NCBI GenBank assembly: GCA_946480245.1 | Contig: CAMLIZ010000033.1 | Span: forward strand, 1-36,915 | Direction of reading: 5' to 3' | Length of the DNA: 36,915 nt | DNA from: an uncultured Pseudomonadota bacterium | GTDB lineage: Bacteria; Pseudomonadota; Gammaproteobacteria; Burkholderiales; Burkholderiaceae | Shown: positions 1-8,188 of the stretch, in pieces | How positions within the stretch are numbered: position 1 is the first letter of the stretch | Layout of the letters: each line of letters begins with the position of its first letter | The notes under the pieces: model-generated | Databases searched by the model: none | Told to the model about the DNA's origin: nothing | Seen by the model: only the letters and a program-made list of their open reading frames with translations | Position numbers and translations under genes: made by a program

Positions 1-1238
1 ACCCGGAGCAGGCCGACCTGATCCTGTTCAACACCTGCTCGGTGCGCGAGAAGGCGCAGGAGAAGGTGTTCAGCGACCTCGGCCGCGTGAAGCATCTCAA
101 GAAGAATGGCGTGCTGATCGGCGTGGGGGGCTGCGTGGCCAGCCAGGAAGGCGCGGCGATCGTGGAGCGCGCGCCGTATGTCGACATCGTGTTCGGCCCG
201 CAGACCTTGCACCGCCTGCCCAAGATGATCGAGGCGCGCCAGCGGCAGCAGCGCGCGCAGGTGGACATCAGCTTCCCCGAGATCGAGAAGTTCGACCACC
301 TGCCGCCGGCGCGCGTGGAGGGCGCCAGCGCCTTCGTGAGCATCATGGAAGGCTGCAGCAAGTACTGCTCGTACTGCGTGGTGCCCTACACCCGCGGCGA
401 GGAGGTGAGCCGCCCGTTCGAGGACGTGCTCACCGAGGTGGCCGGCCTGGCCGACCAGGGCGTGAAGGAAGTGACGCTGCTGGGCCAGAACGTGAACGCC
501 TATCGCGGCAAGATGGGCGACACGAGCGAGATCGCCGACTTCGCGCTGCTGATCGAGTACGTGGCCGAGATCCCCGGCATCGAGCGCATCCGCTACACCA
601 CCAGCCACCCCAACGAGTTCACGCAGCGCCTGATCGACGTGTACGGCGCGGTGCCCAAACTCGTGAGCCACCTTCACCTGCCGGTGCAGCACGGCAGCGA
701 CCGCATCCTGATGGCGATGAAGCGCGGCTACACCGCGCTCGAATACAAGAGCACGATCCGCAAGCTGCGCGCGGTGCGCCCGCAGATCAGCCTCAGCAGC
801 GACTTCATCGTGGGCTTCCCCGGCGAGACCGAGGACGACTTCGCGAAGATGATGAAGCTGATCGAGGACGTGGGCTACGACGCCAGCTTCAGCTTCGTGT
901 TCAGCCCGCGCCCCGGCACCCCCGCCGCCGCGCTGCACGACGACACGCCGCAAACCGTGAAGCTCAAGCGCCTGCAGCACCTGCAGGCCACCATCGAGGC
1001 CAACGTGCAGCGCATCAGCGCCTCACGCGTGGGCACCGTGCAGCGCATCCTGGTGGAAGGGCCGTCGAAGAAGGACGCCAACGAGCTGATGGGCCGCACC
1101 GAGTGCAACCGCATCGTCAACTTCAAGGGCCAGCCGCGGCTGGTGGGGCAGATGGTGGGCGTGACCATCACGCAGGCGCTGCCGCATTCGTTGCGGGGCG
1201 AGGTGGTGGTGCGGGAGGGGAGCATGGTGGCGGCGTAA
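1..1238 (+). CDS. miaB: tRNA-2-methylthio-N6-dimethylallyladenosine synthase MiaB, 5'-truncated by the window edge
   Basis: Radical-SAM methylthiotransferase that converts i6A37 to ms2i6A37 in tRNAs reading UNN codons; it acts in the cytoplasm. The reading frame is open from base 3, so the true start lies upstream of the window. The first visible residues include NTCSVREKA, the MiaB N-terminal domain segment holding one auxiliary-cluster cysteine. A second cysteine follows in GVGGCVASQ. The radical-SAM CxxxCxxC motif is in [18 protein letters not shown], and the C-terminal roughly 65 residues ([23 protein letters not shown]) match a TRAM RNA-binding domain. The gene ends at TAA 1236-1238, 24 bases from the convergent SPFH gene. 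Identification is by these motifs; the missing part is only the first few dozen codons. Confidence 0.96.
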   Translation, partial: PEQADLILFNTCSVREKAQEKVFSDLGRVKHLKKNGVLIGVGGCVASQEGAAIVERAPYVDIVFGPQTLHRLPKMIEARQRQQRAQVDISFPEIEKFDHLPPARVEGASAFVSIMEGCSKYCSYCVVPYTRGEEVSRPFEDVLTEVAGLADQGVKEVTLLGQNVNAYRGKMGDTSEIADFALLIEYVAEIPGIERIRYTTSHPNEFTQRLIDVYGAVPKLVSHLHLPVQHGSDRILMAMKRGYTALEYKSTIRKLRAVRPQISLSSDFIVGFPGETEDDFAKMMKLIEDVGYDASFSFVFSPRPGTPAAALHDDTPQTVKLKRLQHLQATIEANVQRISASRVGTVQRILVEGPSKKDANELMGRTECNRIVNFKGQPRLVGQMVGVTITQALPHSLRGEVVVREGSMVAA

Positions 1239-1262
1239 ACCCGCCATCCGCCAACGCCTGCG

Positions 1263-2168
1263 CTACTTGGCGACGTTGAGGAACGGAATCGGCGCGCCAG
1301 CGTAGATGGCTTGCGGCAACTGGCCGTTCCATTTGTCCGCCTTCGTGCGCTCGACCTCGATTCGGCGCAACTCCAGCACATCCTTGTTCTGCGCCAGCGC
1401 CGCGTTCTGCAGGCGCAGCGCCTCGGCCTGCGACTTGGCGATGGCCAGGTTGGCATAGGCTTCGCCGTCGGCCTGCGCCTTGCGCGCGTTGGCTTCCGCT
1501 TCGGCGATGGCCACCTTCTGCTTCTGCTCGGCCTCCACCGTCTTCAGCTTGTTCTCGGCGGCCAGGCGCAGTTGTTCCTGCGTGACCTTGTCGTTGATTG
1601 CATGCATGTACGACTCGGAGAACGCGAAGTTGCGCATGTCGATGTTGATCACCTGCGCACCATAGAGCGTGAGCTTCACGCGCAAGGCCTCATTGATGTC
1701 AGACGATACCTTGGCGCGCTGGGCGATCAGATCAGGAGCGGTGTACTTGGCAGTCACGGCCTTGAACACCTCCTGTGTGGCCGTTTGCACGTAGGACGAC
1801 AGGTTACCGTCGTGCGAGTACTTCTCGAACACCTCTGCCACGCGGTCGGTGGCGATGCTGTAGCGCACCCTCATGCTCACCTTCACCGGCTGCTGGTCGC
1901 TGGTGCTGCCCTCTGCGTTCTCAATGTCAGCGGCCTCGGCACGAATGCTGAAGTTGGACAGCTTCTGCCAGGGCGGCAGCACCGCCAGGCCCTCGCCCTC
2001 GATGCCGACGATCTTGCCAAACTGCGTGACCACGCCGCGACTGCCGGTGGGGACCGAATAGAACGGCCACACGACGACGAGCACCACGCCGAGCACGACA
2101 GCGCCGACGGCAAACCTGCCCAGACGCGAGGCGATGCCGCCTTCGGAAGCGGAAATGGGGAATTTCAT
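1263..2168 (-). CDS. SPFH/prohibitin-family membrane protein
   Basis: A 301-residue protein with one N-terminal membrane anchor (about residues 13-33, VGAVVLGVVLVVVWPFYSV). A prohibitin/SPFH domain follows (GSRGVVTQFGKIVG, then VKVSMRVRYSI), and then a long charged Ala/Glu/Lys-rich coiled coil (about 195-265, with EQKQKVAIAEAEANARKAQA). Family members form large membrane-attached oligomers that scaffold microdomains and sometimes regulate membrane proteases. No HflK/HflC partner lies beside it. The frame is open further upstream, but ATG 2168 (MKFPISASEG) is chosen because AGGAGG lies at 2181-2186 and the residues before it are low-complexity Arg/Pro. It is convergent with miaB and just beyond the end of the T6SS tail, so a T6SS role is not implied. 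Confidence 0.85.
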   Translation of the reverse strand: MKFPISASEGGIASRLGRFAVGAVVLGVVLVVVWPFYSVPTGSRGVVTQFGKIVGIEGEGLAVLPPWQKLSNFSIRAEAADIENAEGSTSDQQPVKVSMRVRYSIATDRVAEVFEKYSHDGNLSSYVQTATQEVFKAVTAKYTAPDLIAQRAKVSSDINEALRVKLTLYGAQVINIDMRNFAFSESYMHAINDKVTQEQLRLAAENKLKTVEAEQKQKVAIAEAEANARKAQADGEAYANLAIAKSQAEALRLQNAALAQNKDVLELRRIEVERTKADKWNGQLPQAIYAGAPIPFLNVAK

Positions 2169-2354
2169 GGTGTTCGGGCGCCTCCTGCGCGCCGGGAGCG
2201 AAGAAGTGGAAACGGGCGCCCTCCCGCGCCCGCGGCCACAGCGTACTACGCCCACTCATGGCCGGGTCTCGTGCTCGGCCGCCTGTGAACTTGGCAACGA
2301 GGTTGTAGGCCATGCGAGGCAGGGCCGTCGTGACGACGCCAACCACAGTGAGCC

Positions 2355-2702
2355 GCTGGCATGCGCTTCACCGGTTTTCCAAGAAGGGGGCTGCATGGGT
2401 GAACGTTGTGGCAAGGGCGGATCCGGCACTGATGGCTCCGAGGCCGGCCTTTGACCCGTAGAGCATCGCCAGCCATGTCGTTTCTGTCTCGCATATTCCA
2501 CGAGACTCGCGCCATCCCAAACCGCCCCAATCGGCGTAGCCCCAGCGCTCAACACCCCGCCAGCAAGCTTTGGCCGTTGGATGCTCAGCCGCGCCCTTGT
2601 CGCCCAGCTTCGCCAGTTCTTCTTTCACCGGACCCGATGCGAGATCCAGCAGGCCGCTGGCGATGGTGATGCCGGAGGCCGCCAGCGAGGTCCCGCTCTT
2701 TT
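2355..2702 (-). pseudogene. Degenerate duplicate of the effector C-terminal region
   Basis: This stretch is a broken copy of the C-terminal part of the large effector at 4446-7268 (about residues 742-850). The first 110 or so bases (2702 downwards) are nearly identical to the intact gene and encode TSLAASG, SGLLDLASGPVKEELAK and LGDKGAA. After that, small deletions move the recognisable fragments into different frames (WGYADWGG; TTFTHAAP; LLGKPVKR). There is no plausible start and no ribosome binding site. Homology to the intact effector begins abruptly at about 2702 and fades near 2355. Between 2169 and 2354 I see no gene, only the upstream region of the SPFH gene. The fragment lies downstream of the second immunity-type paralog, so it is a leftover of duplication or recombination. 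It is unlikely to be expressed as a stable protein. Confidence 0.85.
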
Positions 2703-2716
2703 ATGGTGTGCCGAGT

Positions 2717-3514
2717 TCATGTTCGCGTTGCCTTCCCATCCCATGATCTCCTCCTCACCTCTCGAATAACCAGATCACGGGCTAATAGCGGAAGTAGAAG
2801 GTGCCGAACCCGCCCCGGGTCACTTGGCTTGCGCTGCCGCTTGGAGCTCTCACCGAGGTCAATGCTTGCAGGATCAGACAGTCCGAGGACGCCGAAGACC
2901 TTCTCAGCGACGCGAACAAACGGCAGCCACTTTCGCGTAAGGAAAAAGGTCATGACGCCAAAAAAGATCATCAATCCGGCATAGACAACCCACGGACCGC
3001 GCAACGTAAAGAAGTCCTCTCGAAATCCAAAATACCCAAACGGGAGCCCGATGAAGACAATGACACCTCCACCGCCCAATAGCCACCACTTGAATGCATT
3101 CTTGTAATGGGCAATCCTTCCACGCGAACAGTGCGGGTAGAGTGCGACAGTGCGATCAGAAGGCCGTGAAATACCAAACGCCTCCCAGTGGTGTTGCGCC
3201 TTCTCCGCGGCGACAAACACCGTGTCGCCTTCTTTGAACGGGCTACGCCATACCCATCCCTTCACGGGCTCTCTCCCCAAGTCAAACTCGAGGTAGTCTG
3301 CAGCTTCTTCAAGGTCGCTCGCGGAATGCGACGCGGTCGCGGCCTGGCCGTCAAGCCCGGCGAGTGCGCTGGCGACAGCCAAGATGCCGAGCTTCGATTG
3401 GTCGTTCGCAGTGAGCACGAAACTGGCGCTACTTCGCACCACCTTGAGATTGCGAATGGTGCCGGTGAGCCTCACCAGTCCGTGCGCGTTCGGTTGAGGT
3501 ACGTAATCCGTCAA
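2717..3514 (-). CDS. Immunity-position membrane protein, paralog 2, with frameshifted C-terminus
   Basis: A 265-residue paralog of the protein at 3712-4449. Residues 1-62 differ from it at only two or three positions (MTDYVPQPNAHGLVRL), and divergence increases afterwards. A soluble N-terminal domain of about 140 residues precedes two hydrophobic segments (about 142-163, WWLLGGGGVIVFIGLPF; and a second with VVYAGLMIFFGVMTFFL). The tail includes KWLPFVRVAEKVFGVLGL. A run of four C on the plus strand (2813-2816), where three would be expected, shifts the frame. The paralog's end GTFYFRY-stop is thereby lost and replaced by an unrelated 32-residue tail. Removing one base restores GFGTFYFRY with TAG at 2784-2782. 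It begins in an ATGA overlap with the small ORF upstream. The immunity role is inferred from position and membrane topology; NCBI has labelled relatives loosely as putative T6SS effectors. Confidence 0.75.
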   Translation of the reverse strand: MTDYVPQPNAHGLVRLTGTIRNLKVVRSSASFVLTANDQSKLGILAVASALAGLDGQAATASHSASDLEEAADYLEFDLGREPVKGWVWRSPFKEGDTVFVAAEKAQHHWEAFGISRPSDRTVALYPHCSRGRIAHYKNAFKWWLLGGGGVIVFIGLPFGYFGFREDFFTLRGPWVVYAGLMIFFGVMTFFLTRKWLPFVRVAEKVFGVLGLSDPASIDLGESSKRQRKPSDPGRVRHLLLPLLARDLVIREVRRRSWDGKATRT

Positions 3515-3705
3515 GCGACATGCGCCGTGGCCCCGGCGCCCCCGAGGAGCGCCATCACCAAAGCGAAGAGCCCTGCAATAAAGGGAACGGCAAGGTTCCT
3601 TCCTCTGAGCGAAAACTGATCCGCTCGTCGTTCAACCCTATACCCTATCCAATGCGGAATGCGCACGCGCAGCCCCGTTGTCGAGTTGCTTCTCTGCCAA
3701 CCCAA
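3511..3705 (-). CDS. Small hydrophobic ORF between the two immunity-type paralogs
   Basis: An unrecognised ORF of 64 codons opening with TTG 3705, only 6 bases after the stop of paralog 1. It ends in an ATGA overlap with the start of paralog 2. The C-terminal half is one hydrophobic segment (VPFIAGLFALVMALLGGAG) followed by ATAHVA. A shorter product is also possible. TTG at 3593 has an excellent Shine-Dalgarno sequence (AGAGGAAGG, 3606-3598) and would give a 27-residue peptide that is essentially a signal peptide or single membrane helix. It may be a leader whose main role is to couple translation of paralog 2, the remains of a truncated secreted protein, or a genuine small membrane protein. 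I cannot assign a family. Confidence 0.4.
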   Translation of the reverse strand: MGWQRSNSTTGLRVRIPHWIGYRVERRADQFSLRGRNLAVPFIAGLFALVMALLGGAGATAHVA

Positions 3706-3711
3706 GCATCC

Positions 3712-4449
3712 TCAATAGCGGAAGTAAAAGGTGCCGAATTCGCCTGGATCACCTGGCTTGCGCTGCTGCTTAGAACTCTTTACGAGATCAATATTCGCAG
3801 GGTCAGGTAGGCCGAGAGCGCCAAAGATTCTCTCGGCAATGCGTACGAACGGAAACCACTTTCGCGCAAGGAAGAACGTCATGACGCCAAACGAAGCCAT
3901 AAGCGCGGCGAACCCATACCAAATCTCTCGATGCTGAAATACTTCTGTACTGCCCCGCGCAATCAGAAGTAGCAGAGGCACGCCGACCACTCCGAGGAAT
4001 CCTCCTCCGAGAAGGAGCCACCACTTGAACGCATTCTTGAAGTGAGTTGCTCGGCCGCGAGAGCAATGCGGATATAGCGCCACAGTGCGATCGGCAGGAC
4101 GCGCGATGCCGAACGCTTCCCAATGATCGCTCACCTTCTCCGCGGCAACATTCACGACATCGCCCTCCCTAAATGGACAGCGCCACATCCAGCCCTTGAC
4201 TTGCCGCCCGTTCAACTCAAATTCGAGGTGGTCAGCAGTTTCTTCCAGGTCACTCGCGTAGTGCGACGCGGTCGCGGCCTGACCGTCAAGCCCGGCGAGT
4301 GCGCTTGCCACAGCCAAGATGCCGAGCTTCGATTGGTCGTTCGCAGTGAGCACAAAGCTGGCGCTACTTCGCGCCACCTTGAGATTGCGAATGGTGCCGG
4401 TCAGCCTCACCAGTCCATGCGCGTTCGGTTGAGGTACGAAATCCGTCAT
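3712..4449 (-). CDS. Putative immunity protein (inner membrane), paralog 1
   Basis: A 245-residue protein whose ATG overlaps the effector stop codon (ATGA, 4449-4446), the arrangement expected for a cognate immunity gene. It has no signal peptide. Residues 1-140 form a soluble, presumably cytoplasmic domain (MTDFVPQPNAHGLVRLTGT; HWEAFGIARPADRTVALYPH). Two membrane helices follow at about 143-163 and 176-195 (WWLLLGGGFLGVVGVPLLLL; FAALMASFGVMTFFLARKW), then a basic tail ending GTFYFRY. A membrane-embedded immunity protein fits the membrane-active effector next door. The family occurs beside BTH_I2691-like effectors in Burkholderia relatives, where databases call it a putative T6SS effector, so an accessory role is an alternative. 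Base composition is noticeably lower in GC than in the structural genes. Confidence 0.75.
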   Translation of the reverse strand: MTDFVPQPNAHGLVRLTGTIRNLKVARSSASFVLTANDQSKLGILAVASALAGLDGQAATASHYASDLEETADHLEFELNGRQVKGWMWRCPFREGDVVNVAAEKVSDHWEAFGIARPADRTVALYPHCSRGRATHFKNAFKWWLLLGGGFLGVVGVPLLLLIARGSTEVFQHREIWYGFAALMASFGVMTFFLARKWFPFVRIAERIFGALGLPDPANIDLVKSSKQQRKPGDPGEFGTFYFRY

Positions 4450-7268
4450 GTCACACCAATCGCCTTGAGAGCCTTCTCGAGTTCCTCGTACTGCTTCTCT
4501 ACGTCCCAGTCGCTGTTCGGCTTCTTGCCAAGCGCGCATTGTTCACACCACACCTGCAAGTCGTCAGGTTGCATCCATATGATGATCTGGATGCCGAAGA
4601 CAATGACGTTCAGCCATGCCCCAACAGACATAAACAGAACCCGCGCACTGATGACAGCAGCGGCGCGCGCACTTGCGGCTTCAGCCGCACCTTGCACGGC
4701 CTCGCGCTTGAATAGCTTGCCCAGAAGCGGAGCAGCGTGGGTAAACGTGGTCGCCAAAGTTAGGCTGGCGCTGGCGATACCGACAACGGTTTTCGAGAAG
4801 TAGAGCGCGACCATCGCATAGCGCTGTTTCTCATATTGCTCGCTAGCACTCACCCCATCCCAAACCGCCCCAATCGCCGTAGCCCCAGCGCTCAACACTC
4901 CACCAGCAAGTTTGAGCCTTTGGATGCTCCAACTGGCCGCGCCCTTGTCGCCCAGCTTCGCCAGTTCTTCTTTCACCGGACCCGACGCGAGATCCAGCAG
5001 CCCGCTGGCGATGGTCATGCCCGAGGCCGCCAGCGAGGTCCAGCTCTTCCAGTCGTTCTTCTTGTAGCAGTCGTACAGCAGCTTGTTGAAGTTCAAGGTT
5101 TCGGCCATCAGCATCAGCGCCGCGATGCGCGGCCCGCGGATCTTGTTCTCACCGCCGAGCTTGATGCGCTCCCATGCGGCCTTCAGGCGTTCGCTTTGCG
5201 CGGCACGCATTTCCTCGCTCGCATGCGCCATGAACGTGTCGGCCGCCGCCAGGCGGCGCAGCAGCTTGCCGCGCGCTGCCGGCTCATCTGCTGCCTGAAT
5301 GACGACAAGCGTGCGCGAGTCTTCGGGCGTGATGAGTGCGCGCACGCTGAGCATGTGCTGCACGATCTTCTCGCACAGGTGGTCCGCGATGCCGTCGATC
5401 TTGAAGTGGCGCAGGATCGCGTCGCCTGCCGTGGTGAGGATCCTGTCGATCTCCCGGGTGCGCACGGGCTTGAGGCGCGCGCCAAATGCAGCGCTACCCG
5501 TCGTGGCGAGCGCATCGCCGTTGTCCTTGTAGATACTCGCCGCGTTCTTGTGCACGCCGAACAAGCCTTTGCCGACCTTGTAGAGGGCGCCTTCGACGTT
5601 GAACGCATCGGCGACCCTTCGCTCGGTGCGCGCAGCTTCTGCAGCCTTCAGCGCCGCGTCCACGTCGGCCACGCCTTCTTTCTGGTTCAGCGCAATGGCC
5701 CGCCACAGCAGGTTGCCGCGCACGCTCGCACGCGCCTCGCGCACCCAGGCATCCAGCTTCTTCGCCCCCGATGCGCTGGAGCCGATGCCGAAGATGGCAT
5801 CGCCGACCTTGTCTTCGAAGATGACACCATCAACGACGTTGCCGGGGCGACAGTCTTCGAGCGTGTCGAGGAATAGCGACGCTTCCAGCCAGCGCACGAG
5901 AACTTCCGTGCGGGCGTCGATGAGCTTGTCGGCGCTGTCCAAAAACGCATCCCAGTTGCGCTTGAACGCGTCGGGCGCGCCGGGAGCAAGGTACTTCTCG
6001 AACCGGCCCCACGACTGAAGCCGCGCCTGCGCCAGGTCCTTCTGGTGGTTGGGGCCTCGGGTGGCGAGGTAACCATCGACTTCCTGCTTGAGCCTGTCAA
6101 TCTCGCTGCGCCACGTGGCCGCGGGATAGTGTTGCAGCACCAGGTACATGCGCTGGCTGTAATGGCTGGGGACCTCCTCGGTCTCCCATTGGGTCTGCAA
6201 CTGCGCGGCTTCGGCATAGCGCGGGTCGTTGGGGTGCTGCGCCGCGAGTTTGCGCATGCCTTCGCCGCTGCCCTGCTGGCGCTGCGCCGTCACGCTGAAC
6301 GCGAGCCGGCGTTGCGCCTCCAGGTCCGCTTCCGCCGCGCCCGCTGCGGCGGTCTTGAGTTCTTGCAGGTAGTTGCAGCAGGCGATCTGCAGCTCCCGCG
6401 TCTGGCTGTACAAGGCGATGCGTCCGGCGGCATCGTTGCGAAAGCCGTTGAGTTCGTGCGCAACGCCGATAGCGTCCCACAGCGCGAGTACATGGGGCGT
6501 GTTGCTCGACCCATCCAGCTTCTTGGCACGCAACTGCATGAGCTTCACATCGCTCGCGGCAGCGCCTTGCCGCTGATGCCAGCGGTACCGCGTGGCGACT
6601 TTGACGAGGGCCGCCGCATCAAAGCTGCCATCCTCCTTGGCAAAGCCGCTCACCTGAACGTCGTGCGGAAGCCACGAGGTACTGAAGGCAGCCGCATATT
6701 CGATCACTTCTTCCAACGCAGCGGCTACCGCCGGCGTGCCATGTGGGTTCTTGGCACCAGCGGCCATGGCCGCCGGCTCCAGCGTCTGCATTCGTGCGCT
6801 GCGCAATGCCGCGTTGGCGGTGTATTCCTTCAGCGCCTCCTCGCTCCATTTGTGGTCGCTGAAGGCTATCCACGTGGTGCCGCACTTCTCGGGGCGCTCG
6901 ATCAGAAGGTGGTGCAGCACCGCGTTGGCGTGGCCCAGCCGTGCACATTGAACCGTTGGTGCAGGCGACGGAGGCGCCATCAGCGGGTCAGGCGTCTTGA
7001 CGAGGCAACCGTCCTCCGTGACCGCATAGCACTCCCACAAGTTGGCCCCGCGCGCGTTCTTCGAATAGAAGAGGTACACGTAGCCGGCTCTCAGCGTGCG
7101 CAGCGCGTAGTGAAGTTCGCTGCCCAAAGGCACACTGGTGACGCGGTCCCCGCTGGCCCAGCCCGGCACGCCTTGCTTCACGCTGTTGGGCACCGGCACA
7201 TAGCGAACCGGCAGGATTGGCAACCCGGCCGCGTTGCAGTTGTCGCAAAGGAAAGCGTTTGGGCTCAT
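4446..7268 (-). CDS. T6SS effector, VasX/BTH_I2691-like, probably membrane-active
   Basis: A 940-residue protein. The start is ATG 7268 (MSPNAFLCDNC), inside an ATGA overlap with the DUF4123 gene. The N-terminal region resembles the VasX N-terminal/MIX-like domain of exported T6SS toxins (CDNCNAAGLPILPVRYVPVP at about 8-27; LRTLRAGYVYLFY; WECYAVTEDGCL). A long, mostly helical middle follows. The last 200 residues hold four hydrophobic stretches (about 745-763, 785-803, 819-840 and 869-898, the last with LNVIVFGIQIIIWM) and end in a soluble charged tail. VasX-type toxins are colicin-like pore formers acting on the inner membrane of prey; that activity is inferred here from the layout. The vgrG - DUF4123 - effector - immunity order supports delivery on the upstream VgrG. 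The C-terminal segment is partly duplicated at 2355-2702. Confidence 0.85.
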   Translation of the reverse strand: MSPNAFLCDNCNAAGLPILPVRYVPVPNSVKQGVPGWASGDRVTSVPLGSELHYALRTLRAGYVYLFYSKNARGANLWECYAVTEDGCLVKTPDPLMAPPSPAPTVQCARLGHANAVLHHLLIERPEKCGTTWIAFSDHKWSEEALKEYTANAALRSARMQTLEPAAMAAGAKNPHGTPAVAAALEEVIEYAAAFSTSWLPHDVQVSGFAKEDGSFDAAALVKVATRYRWHQRQGAAASDVKLMQLRAKKLDGSSNTPHVLALWDAIGVAHELNGFRNDAAGRIALYSQTRELQIACCNYLQELKTAAAGAAEADLEAQRRLAFSVTAQRQQGSGEGMRKLAAQHPNDPRYAEAAQLQTQWETEEVPSHYSQRMYLVLQHYPAATWRSEIDRLKQEVDGYLATRGPNHQKDLAQARLQSWGRFEKYLAPGAPDAFKRNWDAFLDSADKLIDARTEVLVRWLEASLFLDTLEDCRPGNVVDGVIFEDKVGDAIFGIGSSASGAKKLDAWVREARASVRGNLLWRAIALNQKEGVADVDAALKAAEAARTERRVADAFNVEGALYKVGKGLFGVHKNAASIYKDNGDALATTGSAAFGARLKPVRTREIDRILTTAGDAILRHFKIDGIADHLCEKIVQHMLSVRALITPEDSRTLVVIQAADEPAARGKLLRRLAAADTFMAHASEEMRAAQSERLKAAWERIKLGGENKIRGPRIAALMLMAETLNFNKLLYDCYKKNDWKSWTSLAASGMTIASGLLDLASGPVKEELAKLGDKGAASWSIQRLKLAGGVLSAGATAIGAVWDGVSASEQYEKQRYAMVALYFSKTVVGIASASLTLATTFTHAAPLLGKLFKREAVQGAAEAASARAAAVISARVLFMSVGAWLNVIVFGIQIIIWMQPDDLQVWCEQCALGKKPNSDWDVEKQYEELEKALKAIGVT

Positions 7269-8185
7269 GCAAGTTGGGTCAGTGTGGCGCAGTCGCGTTG
7301 CACTTGGCGCCACGCCGCATCGGTCAGCTCGGCCGCGACAAGTCCTGCATAGAACTCGTCCGGCTGCCGACGCTGCAACAGGCCCAGCAGCAGCGGGTGG
7401 CTGTCGAACTCAGGATGCACTTGCAGTGCATGGAGAATAAAGGCGGCTTGGTCGCCGGTGTCGGTCAGGCCATGCGCGTGCGTGCGGCGTGCGGCACGCC
7501 GCACTGTGCGCAAGGTCTGTAGGTCGGGCCGCCCGTCGAGGTTGCGTAGAACGCGGTTCATCGCGGCGATCACGGACACCTCTCCCCACTGGCGCTCGTC
7601 GAGGGTCAGGGTGTCGCTCTCGGTTTCCGACGGCCGGTCGAGCAGGTGCAGTTCGCCCAGTGGACTCAGTAGCCACCACGTGACCACGTCTCCAAGCATG
7701 GCTGCACGCTGCACGGCTTCCAGCCCTTGCCACAGCCACCACAGCACTGCAGGGTCGTGCAACCGCAGCAGCATGGCGTGCAGGTTGTGCCGTTGGATCA
7801 TCTGGCGACCAAGGTGCGACGCGGCCTCGCTCGGCGCGGCGCCGTCGGCCAGCGCAAGCCACCCAGCGACCTCCCGGCCCCCGCCTTGGCGCAACGCCCG
7901 TGGGTCAAGTTCGTCCAGCGCGATCTCGATGCTCAACTGCAGGATGGCGCTGTCGCTCGACCGGTTGGCGTCAAGCCGGAACCACGCGGGGTACAGCCGC
8001 TCGTCCACCTGAGGATGGGGGAGCGCGACGGTGACGGCCTCGTGCGCCTGCAACGCCTGACGCAACTCACTGCGTGCCTGCTCGGCGGGGGTGCGCCCGT
8101 CGAGCGCGAGCCACACGATGCCGTTGTGCGCGTCGATCGCGCGGCGGTGCAGCGCGTCGGAGAGTGCGTGGGTGCGAGCGTTCAT
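7265..8185 (-). CDS. DUF4123 domain T6SS adaptor (effector chaperone)
   Basis: A 306-residue cytoplasmic protein. The middle part (GWLALADGAAPSEAASHL, then LLRLHDPAVLWWLWQGL and AAMLGDVVTWWLLSPLGEL, about residues 105-190) has the pattern of DUF4123 proteins: a hydrophobic core and an R-x-x-DP-x-x-L element. Members of this family load a specific effector onto a cognate VgrG. It starts 3 bases after the vgrG stop, and its own stop overlaps the effector start (ATGA), so adaptor and effector should be made in step. The position between vgrG and the effector is the classic adaptor position. The N-terminal about 80 residues and the C-terminal about 90 (HPLLLGLLQRRQPDEFYAGL) I recognise less well. 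Confidence 0.8.
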   Translation of the reverse strand: MNARTHALSDALHRRAIDAHNGIVWLALDGRTPAEQARSELRQALQAHEAVTVALPHPQVDERLYPAWFRLDANRSSDSAILQLSIEIALDELDPRALRQGGGREVAGWLALADGAAPSEAASHLGRQMIQRHNLHAMLLRLHDPAVLWWLWQGLEAVQRAAMLGDVVTWWLLSPLGELHLLDRPSETESDTLTLDERQWGEVSVIAAMNRVLRNLDGRPDLQTLRTVRRAARRTHAHGLTDTGDQAAFILHALQVHPEFDSHPLLLGLLQRRQPDEFYAGLVAAELTDAAWRQVQRDCATLTQLA

Positions 8186-8188
8186 GCC

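Noticed and set aside
2169..2354. Short minus-strand frame (with ALPRMAYNLVAKFTGG) between the effector remnant and the SPFH gene
   Set aside because: No start signal, no homologue I recognise, and it runs into the SPFH gene out of frame; treated as intergenic.
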